64,000 bases of DNA from CAYRHJ01 sp964424105 (GTDB lineage: Bacteria; Planctomycetota; Phycisphaerae; UBA1845): positions 1 to 64,000 of the forward strand of contig CAYRHJ010000036.1 of assembly GCA_964424105.1 (NCBI GenBank), written 5' to 3'. The notes under the pieces were generated by a model. The model searched no databases and was not told the DNA's origin. It was given only the letters and a program-made list of their open reading frames with translations. Made by a program: the position numbers and the translations under genes. Of the stretch, positions 8,660 through 17,756 are shown one piece after another; position 1 is the first letter of the stretch, and the number at the start of each line of letters is the position of its first letter.

Positions 8660-8708
8660 CGGACACTGTCCGGTGGCCCACCTCCTTTGGAGGCGGGGGA
8701 GCCGATGA
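8660..8708 (-). repeat. Inverted copy of the hairpin repeat at 28-70
   Basis: The reverse complement of this segment matches the hairpin segment near the left end of the window, with the stem cccacctcc/ggaggcggg and loop ttt. One G-U-type change keeps the stem paired. Confidence 0.75.
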
Positions 8709-8803
8709 AACAGAATGGACGACACGTCGATGTCACTTGCCCATTCAGCGTCGACGTATCACCGCCCCGCTCGGCGAAGCGGAGGCAACCGCCGGGACAA
8801 GAT

Positions 8804-9151
8804 TCATGCTGATACCGGCCCATCGGCGCGATACTTGATCACGCGGACTTTTTCGACGGTCACCAGTCCTTCCGTCACCATTTCGTCAACGTGGATCAGC
8901 AGTTCATCAATCTTCGGCTGGGAATCAATAATCTCGATCACCATCGGCAAGTCCTCCGAAAGTCGCAGGACTTTGGTGGTGTGAAGGCGACTGTGGGCGC
9001 CGAAACCCATCGGCCCACGCAACACCGTTGCACCCGCGAGGTGCAACTCGCGTGCCTTGCGCACGATGGCTTCATACAGCGGCACGCCCTGCCACACGTC
9101 GCTTTCGCCGACGAATACGCGAAGCAGACAACCCTCTTCGGGAATCTTCAC
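8804..9151 (-). CDS. DUF190 family protein (PII-like, CrcB partner)
   Basis: A 115-residue protein typical of DUF190 in length and content: an N-terminal LRVFVGESDVWQGVPLYEAIV, then ARELHLAGATVLRGPMGFGAHS, and VIEIIDSQPKIDELL near the C-terminal end. DUF190 proteins have a PII-like fold and are often encoded beside fluoride channels; the biochemical role is not established. It starts with GTG one base after the crcB stop, so the two genes are translationally coupled. The family assignment is firm. Confidence 0.88.
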   Translation of the reverse strand: MKIPEEGCLLRVFVGESDVWQGVPLYEAIVRKARELHLAGATVLRGPMGFGAHSRLHTTKVLRLSEDLPMVIEIIDSQPKIDELLIHVDEMVTEGLVTVEKVRVIKYRADGPVSA

Positions 9152-9152
9152 G

Positions 9153-9524
9153 TCAGGAAACTCCGAACAGCTTCTGGCCCACTCGATACCCGATCCACAC
9201 CGCCGTCAGACCCAGTACATTGCTCAACAAGACGTTGGCCAGTCCATTCCAACGAGACCCGGCGTACGTTTCCCAGGCAAAAGTGGAAAACGTCGTGAAT
9301 CCGCCCAACACGCCGATCAGCAGGGCCACGCGCATTTCTTCGCGCACCAGTTGGGGGCCTGCGAAAAAAGCCATGGCCAATCCCATTCCCAGACATCCGA
9401 CGACGTTCACCGCCAGCGTGCCGATGGGGAACGAACTGCCCGAAGGTTGGCACAGACCCGACAGCGCGTAACGCGCCGTCGCCCCCACCGCCCCGCCGGC
9501 TGCGATCATCAAAAGCTTAATCAT
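9153..9524 (-). CDS. crcB: Fluoride ion channel CrcB/Fluc
   Basis: A 123-residue protein with four hydrophobic segments, the normal Fluc length. It has the N-terminal GGAVGATARY motif, the conserved asparagine in AVNVVGC, and the GGFTTFSTF pore motif. CrcB exports fluoride passively across the inner membrane as a dual-topology dimer. It is followed at once by the DUF190 gene. No fluoride riboswitch fits in the 28-nt gap upstream, so expression probably depends on read-through from the aminopeptidase gene or an internal promoter. Confidence 0.93.
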   Translation of the reverse strand: MIKLLMIAAGGAVGATARYALSGLCQPSGSSFPIGTLAVNVVGCLGMGLAMAFFAGPQLVREEMRVALLIGVLGGFTTFSTFAWETYAGSRWNGLANVLLSNVLGLTAVWIGYRVGQKLFGVS

Positions 9525-9552
9525 CGATGGTTTGCGGATACCGCCTCGTCGA

Positions 9553-12186
9553 CTACTCCGTCTTCTTGTTCACGTCCAAACCCTCGGAGGCAGCCACCTT
9601 CTTACTTTCCGATTCATCGGGCGCGGCGCTCAAACGGGCTTCGAGCTTCTCGATCCGATCGATCAACTCCTCGTTGTGCTTGTGTGTCTCTTTCAGTTCA
9701 TCGCGAAGATCAGCCAACTGAACCTGCGCCGGCTCGCCCGAACGGATGGACTTGATCGCGCTTTCCAGGGCCTTGGTCGTTCGTTCATTTCCCTCGCTCG
9801 CCAACAAAGATTCCAGCTTGGAAAGCGCCGCCTTGGCCAACGCGGGACGGTCCAACCCGCCCAGCGCCCGGATGGCCGACGCCCGCGTAAACCGGCCCGT
9901 GTCGTTCAGTGCCGCCGTCAACGCCTCCACGATCGTCGTATAGGTTTCGTCATCTACATGCGTCCGTTGGGTGACGCGGACCAACGATGAAATAGCCGCC
10001 GCGCGAACCTCACGCGGCCGCTTGATTCCCGTCCAATCCGCCAGCACGGGAATGACCGACGCGCTGCGAACGTATCCCAATGCATCGAGCGCGGCGCTGC
10101 GGATGGTCTCCCTGTGCGAGTCGCGACTCAAGACGCCGGTCAGCACTTCCACCGCATCCTCCGGTTCGAGCTGGCCGAATGATCGAATGGCCGCAGCCTC
10201 CACCGAATAGCTCGCGTCGCCGTTCTCCACGACGGGTCGCAGGGCGTTGATGGCCGACTCGTCCTCCAGATACGTCGACAATCCGTCCGCGCAGGCCCGC
10301 CGCACCTTGGGATGATCATGCTTCAGCCCCGCGATCAGCGCATCGCGGGCGATGTCGTCTCCCGCCTTCGAAAACTGGCCGGCGATTTCATGTAGAACGC
10401 CCCAATACCCTTCAGTCTCCATGGCCTTCGCTAACAATCGATACCCGCTGGGCGACTTGCCCTTGCCGAAATACTCCGCCGCCCGTATGCGAGCGATCGG
10501 ATCGGGATCGTGCAACAACTGCGCTTCCCAAAGGTCTCGCCCCTTCTTCTCCTCCATGGAAGTCAACACCGCGTATTCCGGATCGACGCGGAACATCGTC
10601 GGCTTGGCCGAAAGCGGATAATAAAAACTCGTTTCCTTCTGCGTGATCTCGCGCGTCAACGTCACGGGTTCGGCATCGCCCTCAAATCGGAACTCCATCG
10701 TCAATGGAACGTGAAAGGCCTCCGCCTCCTGCTTTTGATTCACGGAAATGTGGGCCATCTTCTCGTCGCCCAGCCAATCAAATGAAACGGACAGTTCCGG
10801 GTGGCCCGGTCGTTCCGTCCAGTCATAGAAAAATCGCCCCAACGACAGACCGGTGACCTCCTCCGCCGCCTTGCGAAAATCCGCCGTCTCCACCGTCGAG
10901 TTCGCATGCTTCGTGCCGTAATGATGGATCGCTTTCCAGAATGCATCGTCTCCCAAATGACGACGAAGCATGTGCAACACCCATGCACCCTTGGGATAAG
11001 CCCGCGCGTCAAACATGTCACCCGGCGACGCGTACGATCGATCCACGATCGGCCGCTTGGTGCCCCCACTCATCGCCCGCTCGGCCTTGCGATACATGTT
11101 GTAACGGTATTCGTCGTCCCCCAGGTCGTGCTCGTCCCACAAGGCCTCGAAATAACTGGCGAAGCCCTCGTTCAGCCAGATGTGTGCCCAATCGCTACAG
11201 GTCAACAGGTCGCCCCACCACTGATGGGCCAACTCGTGCGCGATCAACCCGTCCGAATCAGAATCGATCAGCGAGCGCTCGTCGTGCAGCGACCGCGTTC
11301 CCAGCGTGGTAGCAGCCGTGTTTTCCATCCCTCCGCCGAAACCCTCGCAACAGATCTGGGCGTAGCGATCCCACGGATATTCGATCCCAGTCACGTCGCT
11401 GAAATAATCCAGCATTCGCTTGGTGTTCTTGAACGTGCCAGCCGCCAAATCCTTGTACGGCGGATGGACCCAATACTCGACCGGCTTGCCCCGCCAAGTC
11501 TCCTGTTCCACGTGAAACTCGCCCACAATCATGCTTACCAGGTAGGCTACGTGCGGTTTGTCCTGTAGCCAATGATACGTCACCGTACCAGCCGCCTTGT
11601 CCTCGCGCCTCGACACCAGCCGGCCATTGGAGCTGACCTTGTAGCGGACATCGCTGGTTACAATCAACTCCGTGGTTTGTCGCTCGTTGGGATGATCGAA
11701 ACAGGGAAACCAATATCGATTGGTGATGCTCTCGCCCTGCGACCAGACCACCGTGTCCGCGTCGGGTTCGTATTCGCTGGGCTTGAAAAAACGCAACCCA
11801 TCCTTGGGATGGTCCACGGCGTATCGGATCGCAACGGTGGCCATGTCGCCCATACGCAACGGTTCATCAAGAAGTATTTCGATGTGCTCGCCGTCGTTGG
11901 TGTATTCCACGGTGTTCGCCGGCCCGTCATTTCGCGCCAAGGTCACGTTGTGCGTCGCGAAGTCCACGGCGTTCAATCTAATCGTCTTGACGTCGCGCAA
12001 GGCCGTCAGGTCCAGCGTGGCCGTCCCCTCCACGTATTCACGTTCCAGATTCACGTTCAATTCAAGCTTGATGTGAATGCAATCCAACGGCCGATCAGCC
12101 GGAAATCGCATGACCTCCTCGGCCAACGCCAAATTGGAAATGGACACAAGAATCAGCGCACACGCAATTCGGTCAATACGTTTCAT
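9553..12186 (-). CDS. Secreted M1-family aminopeptidase with HEAT repeats and coiled coil
   Basis: An 877-residue protein with a cleavable signal peptide (to about LALA-22). The N-terminal M1 beta-domain is followed by a GGMEN substrate-binding motif (near residue 285) and the zinc motif HELAHQWWGD (residues 317-326), with the third ligand in the downstream LNEGFASYFE. From about residue 550 onward there are HEAT-like helical repeats (for example YFGKGKSPSGYRLLAKAME, AIRSFGQLEPEDAVEVL). The last 80 residues contain a predicted coiled coil (LRDELKETHKHNEELIDRI) and a charged tail. It should trim N-terminal residues from peptides in the periplasm. GGMEN in place of GAMEN is a known variant. The coiled coil after the HEAT repeats suggests oligomerisation or partner binding, which is inference. 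Confidence 0.88.
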   Translation of the reverse strand: MKRIDRIACALILVSISNLALAEEVMRFPADRPLDCIHIKLELNVNLEREYVEGTATLDLTALRDVKTIRLNAVDFATHNVTLARNDGPANTVEYTNDGEHIEILLDEPLRMGDMATVAIRYAVDHPKDGLRFFKPSEYEPDADTVVWSQGESITNRYWFPCFDHPNERQTTELIVTSDVRYKVSSNGRLVSRREDKAAGTVTYHWLQDKPHVAYLVSMIVGEFHVEQETWRGKPVEYWVHPPYKDLAAGTFKNTKRMLDYFSDVTGIEYPWDRYAQICCEGFGGGMENTAATTLGTRSLHDERSLIDSDSDGLIAHELAHQWWGDLLTCSDWAHIWLNEGFASYFEALWDEHDLGDDEYRYNMYRKAERAMSGGTKRPIVDRSYASPGDMFDARAYPKGAWVLHMLRRHLGDDAFWKAIHHYGTKHANSTVETADFRKAAEEVTGLSLGRFFYDWTERPGHPELSVSFDWLGDEKMAHISVNQKQEAEAFHVPLTMEFRFEGDAEPVTLTREITQKETSFYYPLSAKPTMFRVDPEYAVLTSMEEKKGRDLWEAQLLHDPDPIARIRAAEYFGKGKSPSGYRLLAKAMETEGYWGVLHEIAGQFSKAGDDIARDALIAGLKHDHPKVRRACADGLSTYLEDESAINALRPVVENGDASYSVEAAAIRSFGQLEPEDAVEVLTGVLSRDSHRETIRSAALDALGYVRSASVIPVLADWTGIKRPREVRAAAISSLVRVTQRTHVDDETYTTIVEALTAALNDTGRFTRASAIRALGGLDRPALAKAALSKLESLLASEGNERTTKALESAIKSIRSGEPAQVQLADLRDELKETHKHNEELIDRIEKLEARLSAAPDESESKKVAASEGLDVNKKTE

Positions 12187-12397
12187 AGCAGTTCTCGCAT
12201 TGGAGGGTTTTGGGCTGCGGCAGGCCGAACCGCAGCAGGACTCAATTTTCCGCGGATCGACCAGTGATCCGTGGTACCATCACGTCCGCGATTGTAGCAT
12301 ATTCCGGGTCGGAAAAGAAACATGGTCTAGAAGACTTGATATCCAAGCCGACAATGACGTAGAACGCTGTACGGAAACCTTCGGGGAGAATGAATTC

Positions 12398-13714
12398 ATG
12401 TATCTGCTGCTCGCGTTTCTGATGAACGTGCCGATGCAAGCCGCCGGCCATGTTTCCGTGCAATGGAACGGGCGCGCCGTGACGTTAGATCCGCCGCCAA
12501 TGGTCGAACAGCACGAAAACGGTGCGCTCGAGGCTTTCGTTTCGACCGAGGCGTTCGCAATGGTCGCCGAATTGGACGTCAAATCGATCAAGCCGGGGCG
12601 GTTGCTGGTGTTGTGCAAGCCGACCTGGTGCAGGCCGGTGCATCTGAATCCGGACTCCGTTCGCGTCTCGGCTGGCAAAACGTTGGTCGATCTTCGCGTG
12701 TTGGCCGACGCGTGCGGCATGCGGGTGAAAATGGTTCATCAAGATGATGGGAGTACGATGATCCAGATTGAATCGCGTGATCGATCGGATGACAAGGGCG
12801 ACGGTCGATTGTCGGAAGGGTCAATGTTGCCCGACGTCGAGCTGACTGACCTGGAAGGCCAACACGTCCGCTTGTCGCGGTTTCTGGGCAAGCGAATGCT
12901 GATCTGCACCTGGGCCAGTTGGTGAGCGTGCCGCGACGACCTGCCCGGGTGGCAGGAAATTCATGATCGGCTCGCCGGTGAAGGTTTTACGGTCGTCGGG
13001 GTGGCCATGGACGTGCAGGGACCCGAACTGGCCAAAACCTATTACGAAAAGCACAAGGTGACCTATCCCGCGTGGGTCGATCCGGGCAACGCCTTGGGTG
13101 ACGCCATCGGGTTCAAGGTTGTGCCCAACCTGTTCTACGTGGACGAGTTCGGCGTATTCCGAGGCCAACTGAATCGAAAGCGGTTGCAGGCGGCGATGGC
13201 GAAAAATTCGTCGGATACGTCCGACGCCGGCCAAGCGGGTGACGATCCGACGAGCAGATTTCTGGCTGAAGTCGGCAAGCCTGTCGCATCGACACTGACG
13301 GACGATGACGCCCAGCGCTTGCGGGAAGCGGTTCCCACGGCGGCAGTGGCCGACTTGTGTGCCCGCGCGGACGCGAACCTGCACGACTTGGACGCGCTGT
13401 TGGCGGCGGGTCGGGCTTGTCTGCGAGCGGGCGATCTTCCGAAGGCGGTCGTGTATTTGGGCAGGGCGTTCAAGTTGGACCGCGGGTCGTCGGAAGCGGC
13501 CATGCTGATGGCGTCGGCCTACCTTTCGGACCGCAACAAAGCCGACGCAGCCGCAGTGCTCCGCCGTGCATTAGAAGCTGACCCGGACAACTTCTTGATC
13601 CGCAAACAAATCTGGGCCATCGAACACGCCGCGCGATTTTATTCCGACGAAAAGGTAGACTTCGCATGGCAGGAACGCCAACTCGCAGCCGAACGCGGCC
13701 ACGGAGGCACATAG
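12398..13714 (+). CDS. Selenocysteine-containing thioredoxin-like protein with TPR-like C-terminus
   Basis: The frame 12398-13714 is interrupted only by TGA at 12923-12925 (codon 176), precisely where a TlpA/thioredoxin-like domain has its first redox cysteine: W-A-S-W-[TGA]-A-C-R-D-D-L-P. Read as selenocysteine, the product has 438 residues: a signal peptide (MYLLLAFLMNVPMQAAG), a domain resembling copper-amine-oxidase N-like domains (about 20-130), the redoxin domain (about 145-270, with VPNLFYVDEFG as the cis-proline segment) and TPR-like helices (about 325-415). The motif is U-x-C, one residue shorter than CxxC. A hairpin at 12940-12956 follows the TGA. The start is ATG 12398 with ggggag 9 nt upstream. 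An ordinary nonsense mutation is the alternative, but strong coding continues in the same frame. Role: extracytoplasmic thiol/selenol redox chemistry, substrate unknown. Confidence 0.8.
12926..12956 (+). promoter_or_regulatory. SECIS-like hairpin after in-frame TGA
   Basis: Immediately 3' of the TGA, 12940-12956 folds as a 6-bp stem (cctgcc/ggcagg) with the loop cgggt, starting 14 nt after the stop codon. Bacterial SECIS elements sit at this distance and carry a G/U-containing apical loop recognised by SelB. Confidence 0.6.
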
Positions 13715-13730
13715 GGAATTCGCGGATTCG

Positions 13731-15110
13731 CTAACGAATTCGATCCGATTCCGACAAACAAGCATCCAGACAATCCGCCAAGAAATCACAATCGTCCTTG
13801 CTGATGCACATCGGCGGTTTGATGCGCAAAACGTTGCCGTATAGTCCGCCCTTGCCGATAAGCAGCGAGCGCTGCTTGGCCAATTCCACGAGATTGGCCG
13901 TTTCGGCGGTCGCCGGCTCCTTTGTCTGTCGGTTCTTGACCAATTCCACGCCCAACATCAAGCCCTTGCCGCGCACCTCGCCGATCAATTCGTGCTTGTC
14001 CTGCAATTCAATCAGCTTGTCTTTCAGATATTGGCCCACCTCGCGGGCCCGCTGCTGAATGTTTTCCTCGTCGATAATCTCCAGCACAGATAGGCCCTGT
14101 AGGACGGAAACGGGGTTGCCGCCGAACGTGTTAAAATGCAACCGGCTGGCCATGTGCCGGGCGATCTCCTTGCGGGTGGTGCAGGCCCCGAGCGGGGCAC
14201 CGTTGCCGATTCCTTTGGCCATGGTCACCATGTCAGGTACGACGTCCCAATTCTGGAACCCCCAATAATGATCGCCGGTCCGGCCAAACCCGGTCTGCAC
14301 CTCGTCGGCGATGCACAGCCCGCCGTACTTCCGCACGATGTCGTAGACAATCTTGAAGTATTCGGGCGGTGGGTCGACCGTGCCGCCCACGCCCTGCATC
14401 GGTTCGGCGATAAAGGCGGCGATCTCTCCGCTGGTTTCATATCGAATAACGTCCTCGGCGCTCTTGGCGCACTTCATCTCGCAGGACGGGTATTCGAGAT
14501 TGAACGGGCAGCGATAGCAGTAGCCCGGAACCACGTGCTTGATGCCCGACGCGCTGGGCAGCGGATACTTCCAGGTACCGACCGCCGTCATGCTCATCGT
14601 GGTCTGCGATCCGCCGTGGTAGCAGTTGCGAAGCGTCAGCACGTCGTGCCGGCCGGTGTGCAACCGGGCCATGTGAATGGCCAGCTCGTTGGCTTCGGAG
14701 CCGGAATTGGTCGCGTAGGTGGATTGCAGCCCGGAGCCGGCGGGCATGCGCTTGGCCAGCGCTTCGGCGAATAGCACGAGGTTGGGGTGCAGATAGATCG
14801 TGGTGGAGTGAACCAGCTTGCCGACCTGTTCGCGGACACGCTGCGTGATCTTGGGATGACAATGGCCTACAGAAACCGTGACGATGCCGGCGATGGCGTC
14901 GAGATAACGTCTGCCCTTTTCATCCCACAGATATTGCATGTGTCCTTCGACGATGCAAAGCGGCTCTTTGTAATACGTAAAGACGCCGGGGTTCACATAT
15001 TCACGCCGCAGCGCCAGGATTTCGTCGCGGCTGGGACCCGTGTAGGGCGATGGTGTGTGGTTGCACACGGGCAATGAAATTCGGGTTTCGGTCGTTGCTT
15101 GGGTGGCCAT
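13731..15110 (-). CDS. Class III aminotransferase (AGXT2-like; probable beta-alanine:pyruvate type)
   Basis: A 459-residue PLP enzyme of the class III (ornithine/omega) aminotransferase family, closest in pattern to alanine-glyoxylate/beta-aminoisobutyrate aminotransferase 2. Visible motifs: NSGSEANELAI (cofactor phosphate), NCYHGGSQTTM, IADEVQTGFGRTG (the aspartate that binds the PLP ring), VTMAKGIGNG (Schiff-base lysine), and FGGNPVSV. An unusual Cys-rich insertion (YCYRCPFNLEYPSCEMKCA) is typical of this subfamily. The gene begins directly after the stop codon of the uracil/xanthine permease, downstream of a beta-ureidopropionase. In that setting the likely reaction is transfer of the amino group of beta-alanine to pyruvate, giving malonate semialdehyde. 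The specificity is inferred from context. Confidence 0.82.
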   Translation of the reverse strand: MATQATTETRISLPVCNHTPSPYTGPSRDEILALRREYVNPGVFTYYKEPLCIVEGHMQYLWDEKGRRYLDAIAGIVTVSVGHCHPKITQRVREQVGKLVHSTTIYLHPNLVLFAEALAKRMPAGSGLQSTYATNSGSEANELAIHMARLHTGRHDVLTLRNCYHGGSQTTMSMTAVGTWKYPLPSASGIKHVVPGYCYRCPFNLEYPSCEMKCAKSAEDVIRYETSGEIAAFIAEPMQGVGGTVDPPPEYFKIVYDIVRKYGGLCIADEVQTGFGRTGDHYWGFQNWDVVPDMVTMAKGIGNGAPLGACTTRKEIARHMASRLHFNTFGGNPVSVLQGLSVLEIIDEENIQQRAREVGQYLKDKLIELQDKHELIGEVRGKGLMLGVELVKNRQTKEPATAETANLVELAKQRSLLIGKGGLYGNVLRIKPPMCISKDDCDFLADCLDACLSESDRIR

Positions 15111-16580
15111 TTATACGTCCTTCGATGGGTCAGCCGTTTCGTGGATGAACGGCGCTTCGGGCTCGCCGGCGTGAGCGCTCAACAGTCCGCGCTCGTGAGG
15201 CGTTCCGGGAACTAAATTGTCCAACGTCACACCGATGATGGCCGCCACGGCCATGCCGGTCTTGCCGATCGATTCTATGATACCACGAATTGACGGCGGA
15301 AGGTTGGCGAGCAGGTCCGATGCCCCCGGTGCATACATCCCAACCGACCCGTCGAAGTAGGCAGGCAGCGACAGGCCCATGAACAGGCTGAACCCGGCGA
15401 TAAATAAATTGCGATCGCTGGAAAGGTCAGCCTTGGCGAGCTGTTGGATGCCCACCGCGGCGATTAACCCGAACAACGCACAATAAAGCCCGCCAACCAC
15501 CGGCCCCGGAATCGTGGCTGCGAAAGCGCCGAACTTGGCAAACAGCCCCAGCAGCACCAGAATCACCCCCGCAACCTGCACCACGTAGCGCGAACCGACC
15601 TTGGTCAGTCCGATCAAGCCGATGTTTTCCGAATACGACGTCGAACTGAATCCGCCCAGAAGCCCCGTAACCAGACAGCCGATGCCTTCACATCCAATCC
15701 CCCGCGAAATCTGTTTCGACGTCGGTTGACCCGCGCCAGCCATATACGAGCAGGCGTGGTAATCACCAAAAGATTCAATCATGGAGGCCAGGTAGGCGGC
15801 GAGCGCCGCGACAATAAATCCGATTTCAAACACGGGCGGCCCCCATGGCAGGACGATCTCCGCGGGGCTGACGCGAAACCAGGGCGATGCGTCAATGACC
15901 GTCAGGTCGACGTGCGCAGGATGACCAGGCTTGAAAACGCCCGTCGCCGAGCACAGACCAGCCACGGTACAGGCCAACACAACGGCGCTAAGGATGGGAA
16001 AGATGCGGAAAAATCGCGAGCGCCGCGCGAAAACGAGCGAAAAGACAATCACCAGCAAAATCGTCAAGCCGGAAATCGGCCAGTAGGTGCCGGCCTTGGG
16101 AGCGCCGTGTTGAAACAGCGCCAGACCAATCAGCATGATCACCGGACCGATGACCACCGGTGAAAGCCAACGCCTGAAATAACCGATGATGCCGCTAAAA
16201 CCAACGACCATTTCAACGATGGCGCCGACGATGATGGCCCCGGCGATCAGTTGCATCATGTGTGCCGGCGACGCGCCCACCGACTTTCCCTGCGTGATGA
16301 TGGCGAAGAACACCGCCAGAAACGCAAATGAAACGCCCTGGATAATCGGCAATCGTGATCCGAACGTCGACTGGAGAATCGTCGCCAAACCCGAACAGAG
16401 CATGACCGAGCTGATCAGCCGGGCAATTTCGGGCTGTGACATCCCCATCAGCGGGCCTAGTAGCAGCGGAACCGACACCGTAGCACCGAACATGGTCAGC
16501 ACGTGCTGCAAGGACAGGACGAGCGTGCGCGGCAGCGGCGGTCGGGAGTCGAGTGAATAGATAATGTCGCTGCCGGGCAT
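15111..16580 (-). CDS. NCS2 family uracil/xanthine permease
   Basis: A 489-residue polytopic membrane protein with about 12-14 hydrophobic segments. It shows the NCS2 signatures LQHVLTMFGATVSVPLLLG near the N-terminus, LPIIQGVSFAFLA, and the substrate-site region FSSTSYSENIGLIGLTKVGSR. NCS2 carriers import nucleobases by cation symport. It lies between the beta-ureidopropionase and the aminotransferase genes on the same strand, so uracil (or thymine) is the favoured substrate. Xanthine or urate cannot be excluded from sequence. Confidence 0.85.
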   Translation of the reverse strand: MPGSDIIYSLDSRPPLPRTLVLSLQHVLTMFGATVSVPLLLGPLMGMSQPEIARLISSVMLCSGLATILQSTFGSRLPIIQGVSFAFLAVFFAIITQGKSVGASPAHMMQLIAGAIIVGAIVEMVVGFSGIIGYFRRWLSPVVIGPVIMLIGLALFQHGAPKAGTYWPISGLTILLVIVFSLVFARRSRFFRIFPILSAVVLACTVAGLCSATGVFKPGHPAHVDLTVIDASPWFRVSPAEIVLPWGPPVFEIGFIVAALAAYLASMIESFGDYHACSYMAGAGQPTSKQISRGIGCEGIGCLVTGLLGGFSSTSYSENIGLIGLTKVGSRYVVQVAGVILVLLGLFAKFGAFAATIPGPVVGGLYCALFGLIAAVGIQQLAKADLSSDRNLFIAGFSLFMGLSLPAYFDGSVGMYAPGASDLLANLPPSIRGIIESIGKTGMAVAAIIGVTLDNLVPGTPHERGLLSAHAGEPEAPFIHETADPSKDV

Positions 16581-16681
16581 CGGCTGTCTCGATGGCGATT
16601 AGACCGGGTCAGGTTATGGCCGCCCGCGAACGAACACCGCGCGAACGGAAGTCCACGGCTCGGCAGGTTCGCACGGCGCGC

Positions 16682-17551
16682 CTAGCCCGCGACGATGGCA
16701 TCATAGGAATCGGGACGCCGATCGCGGAAAAACTGCCAGACGTTTCGCACGTCGCGAATCGCGTCGAGGTCCAGGTCAGCCACCACAAGATCATCCGTGT
16801 TGCGGCTGCCCTGGGCCATGATCTGCCCGCGCGGGTCGCAGAAATAGCTTTGTCCATAAAATTCGCCGATGTTCCACGGCGGCTCCGTTCCGGGGCGATT
16901 GATCGCACCGACGTAATACTGATTCGCGACGGCGTGGGCCGGCTGCTCGAGCTTCCACAGGTATTCGGACAGACCCGCGACCGTTGCCGACGGATTGAAC
17001 ACGATCTCCGCGCCGCCCAGCCCGAAACACCGCGCGCCTTCGGGGAAATGCCGGTCGTAGCAAATGTAGACCGCCACCTTGCCGACGCGAGTGTCAAAAA
17101 CCGGGTAACCCAAATTGCCCGGACGAAAATAAAATTTTTCCCAAAAACCCGGTTCGCAATGCGGAATGTGCGTCTTGCGGTATTTGCCGAGGTAGGTGCC
17201 ATCCGCGTCTATGACCGACGCCGTGTTGTAATAAACGCCGGTGATGTCCTCCTCGTAAACCGGGATCACCATGACCATCTCGTGTTTCCTGGCCAAATCA
17301 CACATCAGCCGCGTGGTGGGGCCTTCCGGCACGCGCTCGGTCATGGAATACCAGCGGGCGTCCTGTTCCGCGCAAAAATAGGGGCCGTAGAATAGCTCCT
17401 GAAGGCAGACGACCTGCACGCCCTTTTCGGCGGCCTGTTTGATGAGGTGGACATGCTTGTCCACCATCGATTTCTTGATCGTTTCGATGGGTGAGGTGGC
17501 GGGTTCACTCAGCACCGCCTGGATCAGGCCTCCGCGAACGATTCGAGCCAT
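16682..17551 (-). CDS. Carbon-nitrogen hydrolase, probable N-carbamoyl-beta-alanine amidohydrolase
   Basis: About 289 residues of the nitrilase superfamily. The catalytic triad is visible: Glu in CLQELFYGPYF, Lys in GKYRKTHIPH and Cys in VYICYDRHFPEG. A second conserved Glu lies in WEKFYFRPG. The sequence agrees with the bacterial beta-ureidopropionase/N-carbamoylputrescine amidase branch. In reductive pyrimidine degradation this enzyme hydrolyses N-carbamoyl-beta-alanine to beta-alanine, CO2 and ammonia. Start ATG 17551 is preceded by gagga; a longer frame back to 17680 lacks such support. It heads the minus-strand group with permease and aminotransferase. N-carbamoylputrescine is the main alternative substrate. 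Confidence 0.82.
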   Translation of the reverse strand: MARIVRGGLIQAVLSEPATSPIETIKKSMVDKHVHLIKQAAEKGVQVVCLQELFYGPYFCAEQDARWYSMTERVPEGPTTRLMCDLARKHEMVMVIPVYEEDITGVYYNTASVIDADGTYLGKYRKTHIPHCEPGFWEKFYFRPGNLGYPVFDTRVGKVAVYICYDRHFPEGARCFGLGGAEIVFNPSATVAGLSEYLWKLEQPAHAVANQYYVGAINRPGTEPPWNIGEFYGQSYFCDPRGQIMAQGSRNTDDLVVADLDLDAIRDVRNVWQFFRDRRPDSYDAIVAG

Positions 17552-17756
17552 GTGGCAGCTTCCTCGTATTGCAATGAAAGAATCGACAAATTCGAGACCG
17601 GCGAGTGTAATAGAGTCGCTGGATTCTGCAAAGAGGGATAAAAGACTTCGCGCCGCAAATCGGCAGATTTGGGCTATCATCCCATTGGACGAATGACGCC
17701 ATTCGTGTTACCGCGTTCATCGTCCGCGTCATGGTTTGGAAAGGAGCCGGATTCGA

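Larger units (their letters stand above)
8203..8803. other. Gene-free repeat island
   Basis: No credible coding frame is present. The 600 bp consist largely of repeats: two identical 48-bp copies, two 22-bp copies of a GC-rich motif, a 98-bp element with inverted-repeat ends, and an inverted copy of the hairpin found at 28-70. Each is listed separately. Confidence 0.65.

Noticed and set aside
9525..9552. Fluoride riboswitch upstream of crcB
   Set aside because: Only 28 nt separate crcB from the aminopeptidase stop codon, too short for the fold, and none of the conserved fluoride-riboswitch sequence is visible.
12077..12397. N-terminal extension of the selenoprotein frame back to 12077
   Set aside because: The extension overlaps the start of the divergent aminopeptidase gene, has no ribosome binding site and lacks family similarity. 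A signal peptide begins cleanly at 12398, with a good site upstream.
12398..13714. Pseudogene by nonsense mutation
   Set aside because: The only disruption is TGA, it sits exactly at the redox residue, a hairpin follows at SECIS distance, and a second gene in the window shows the same pattern.
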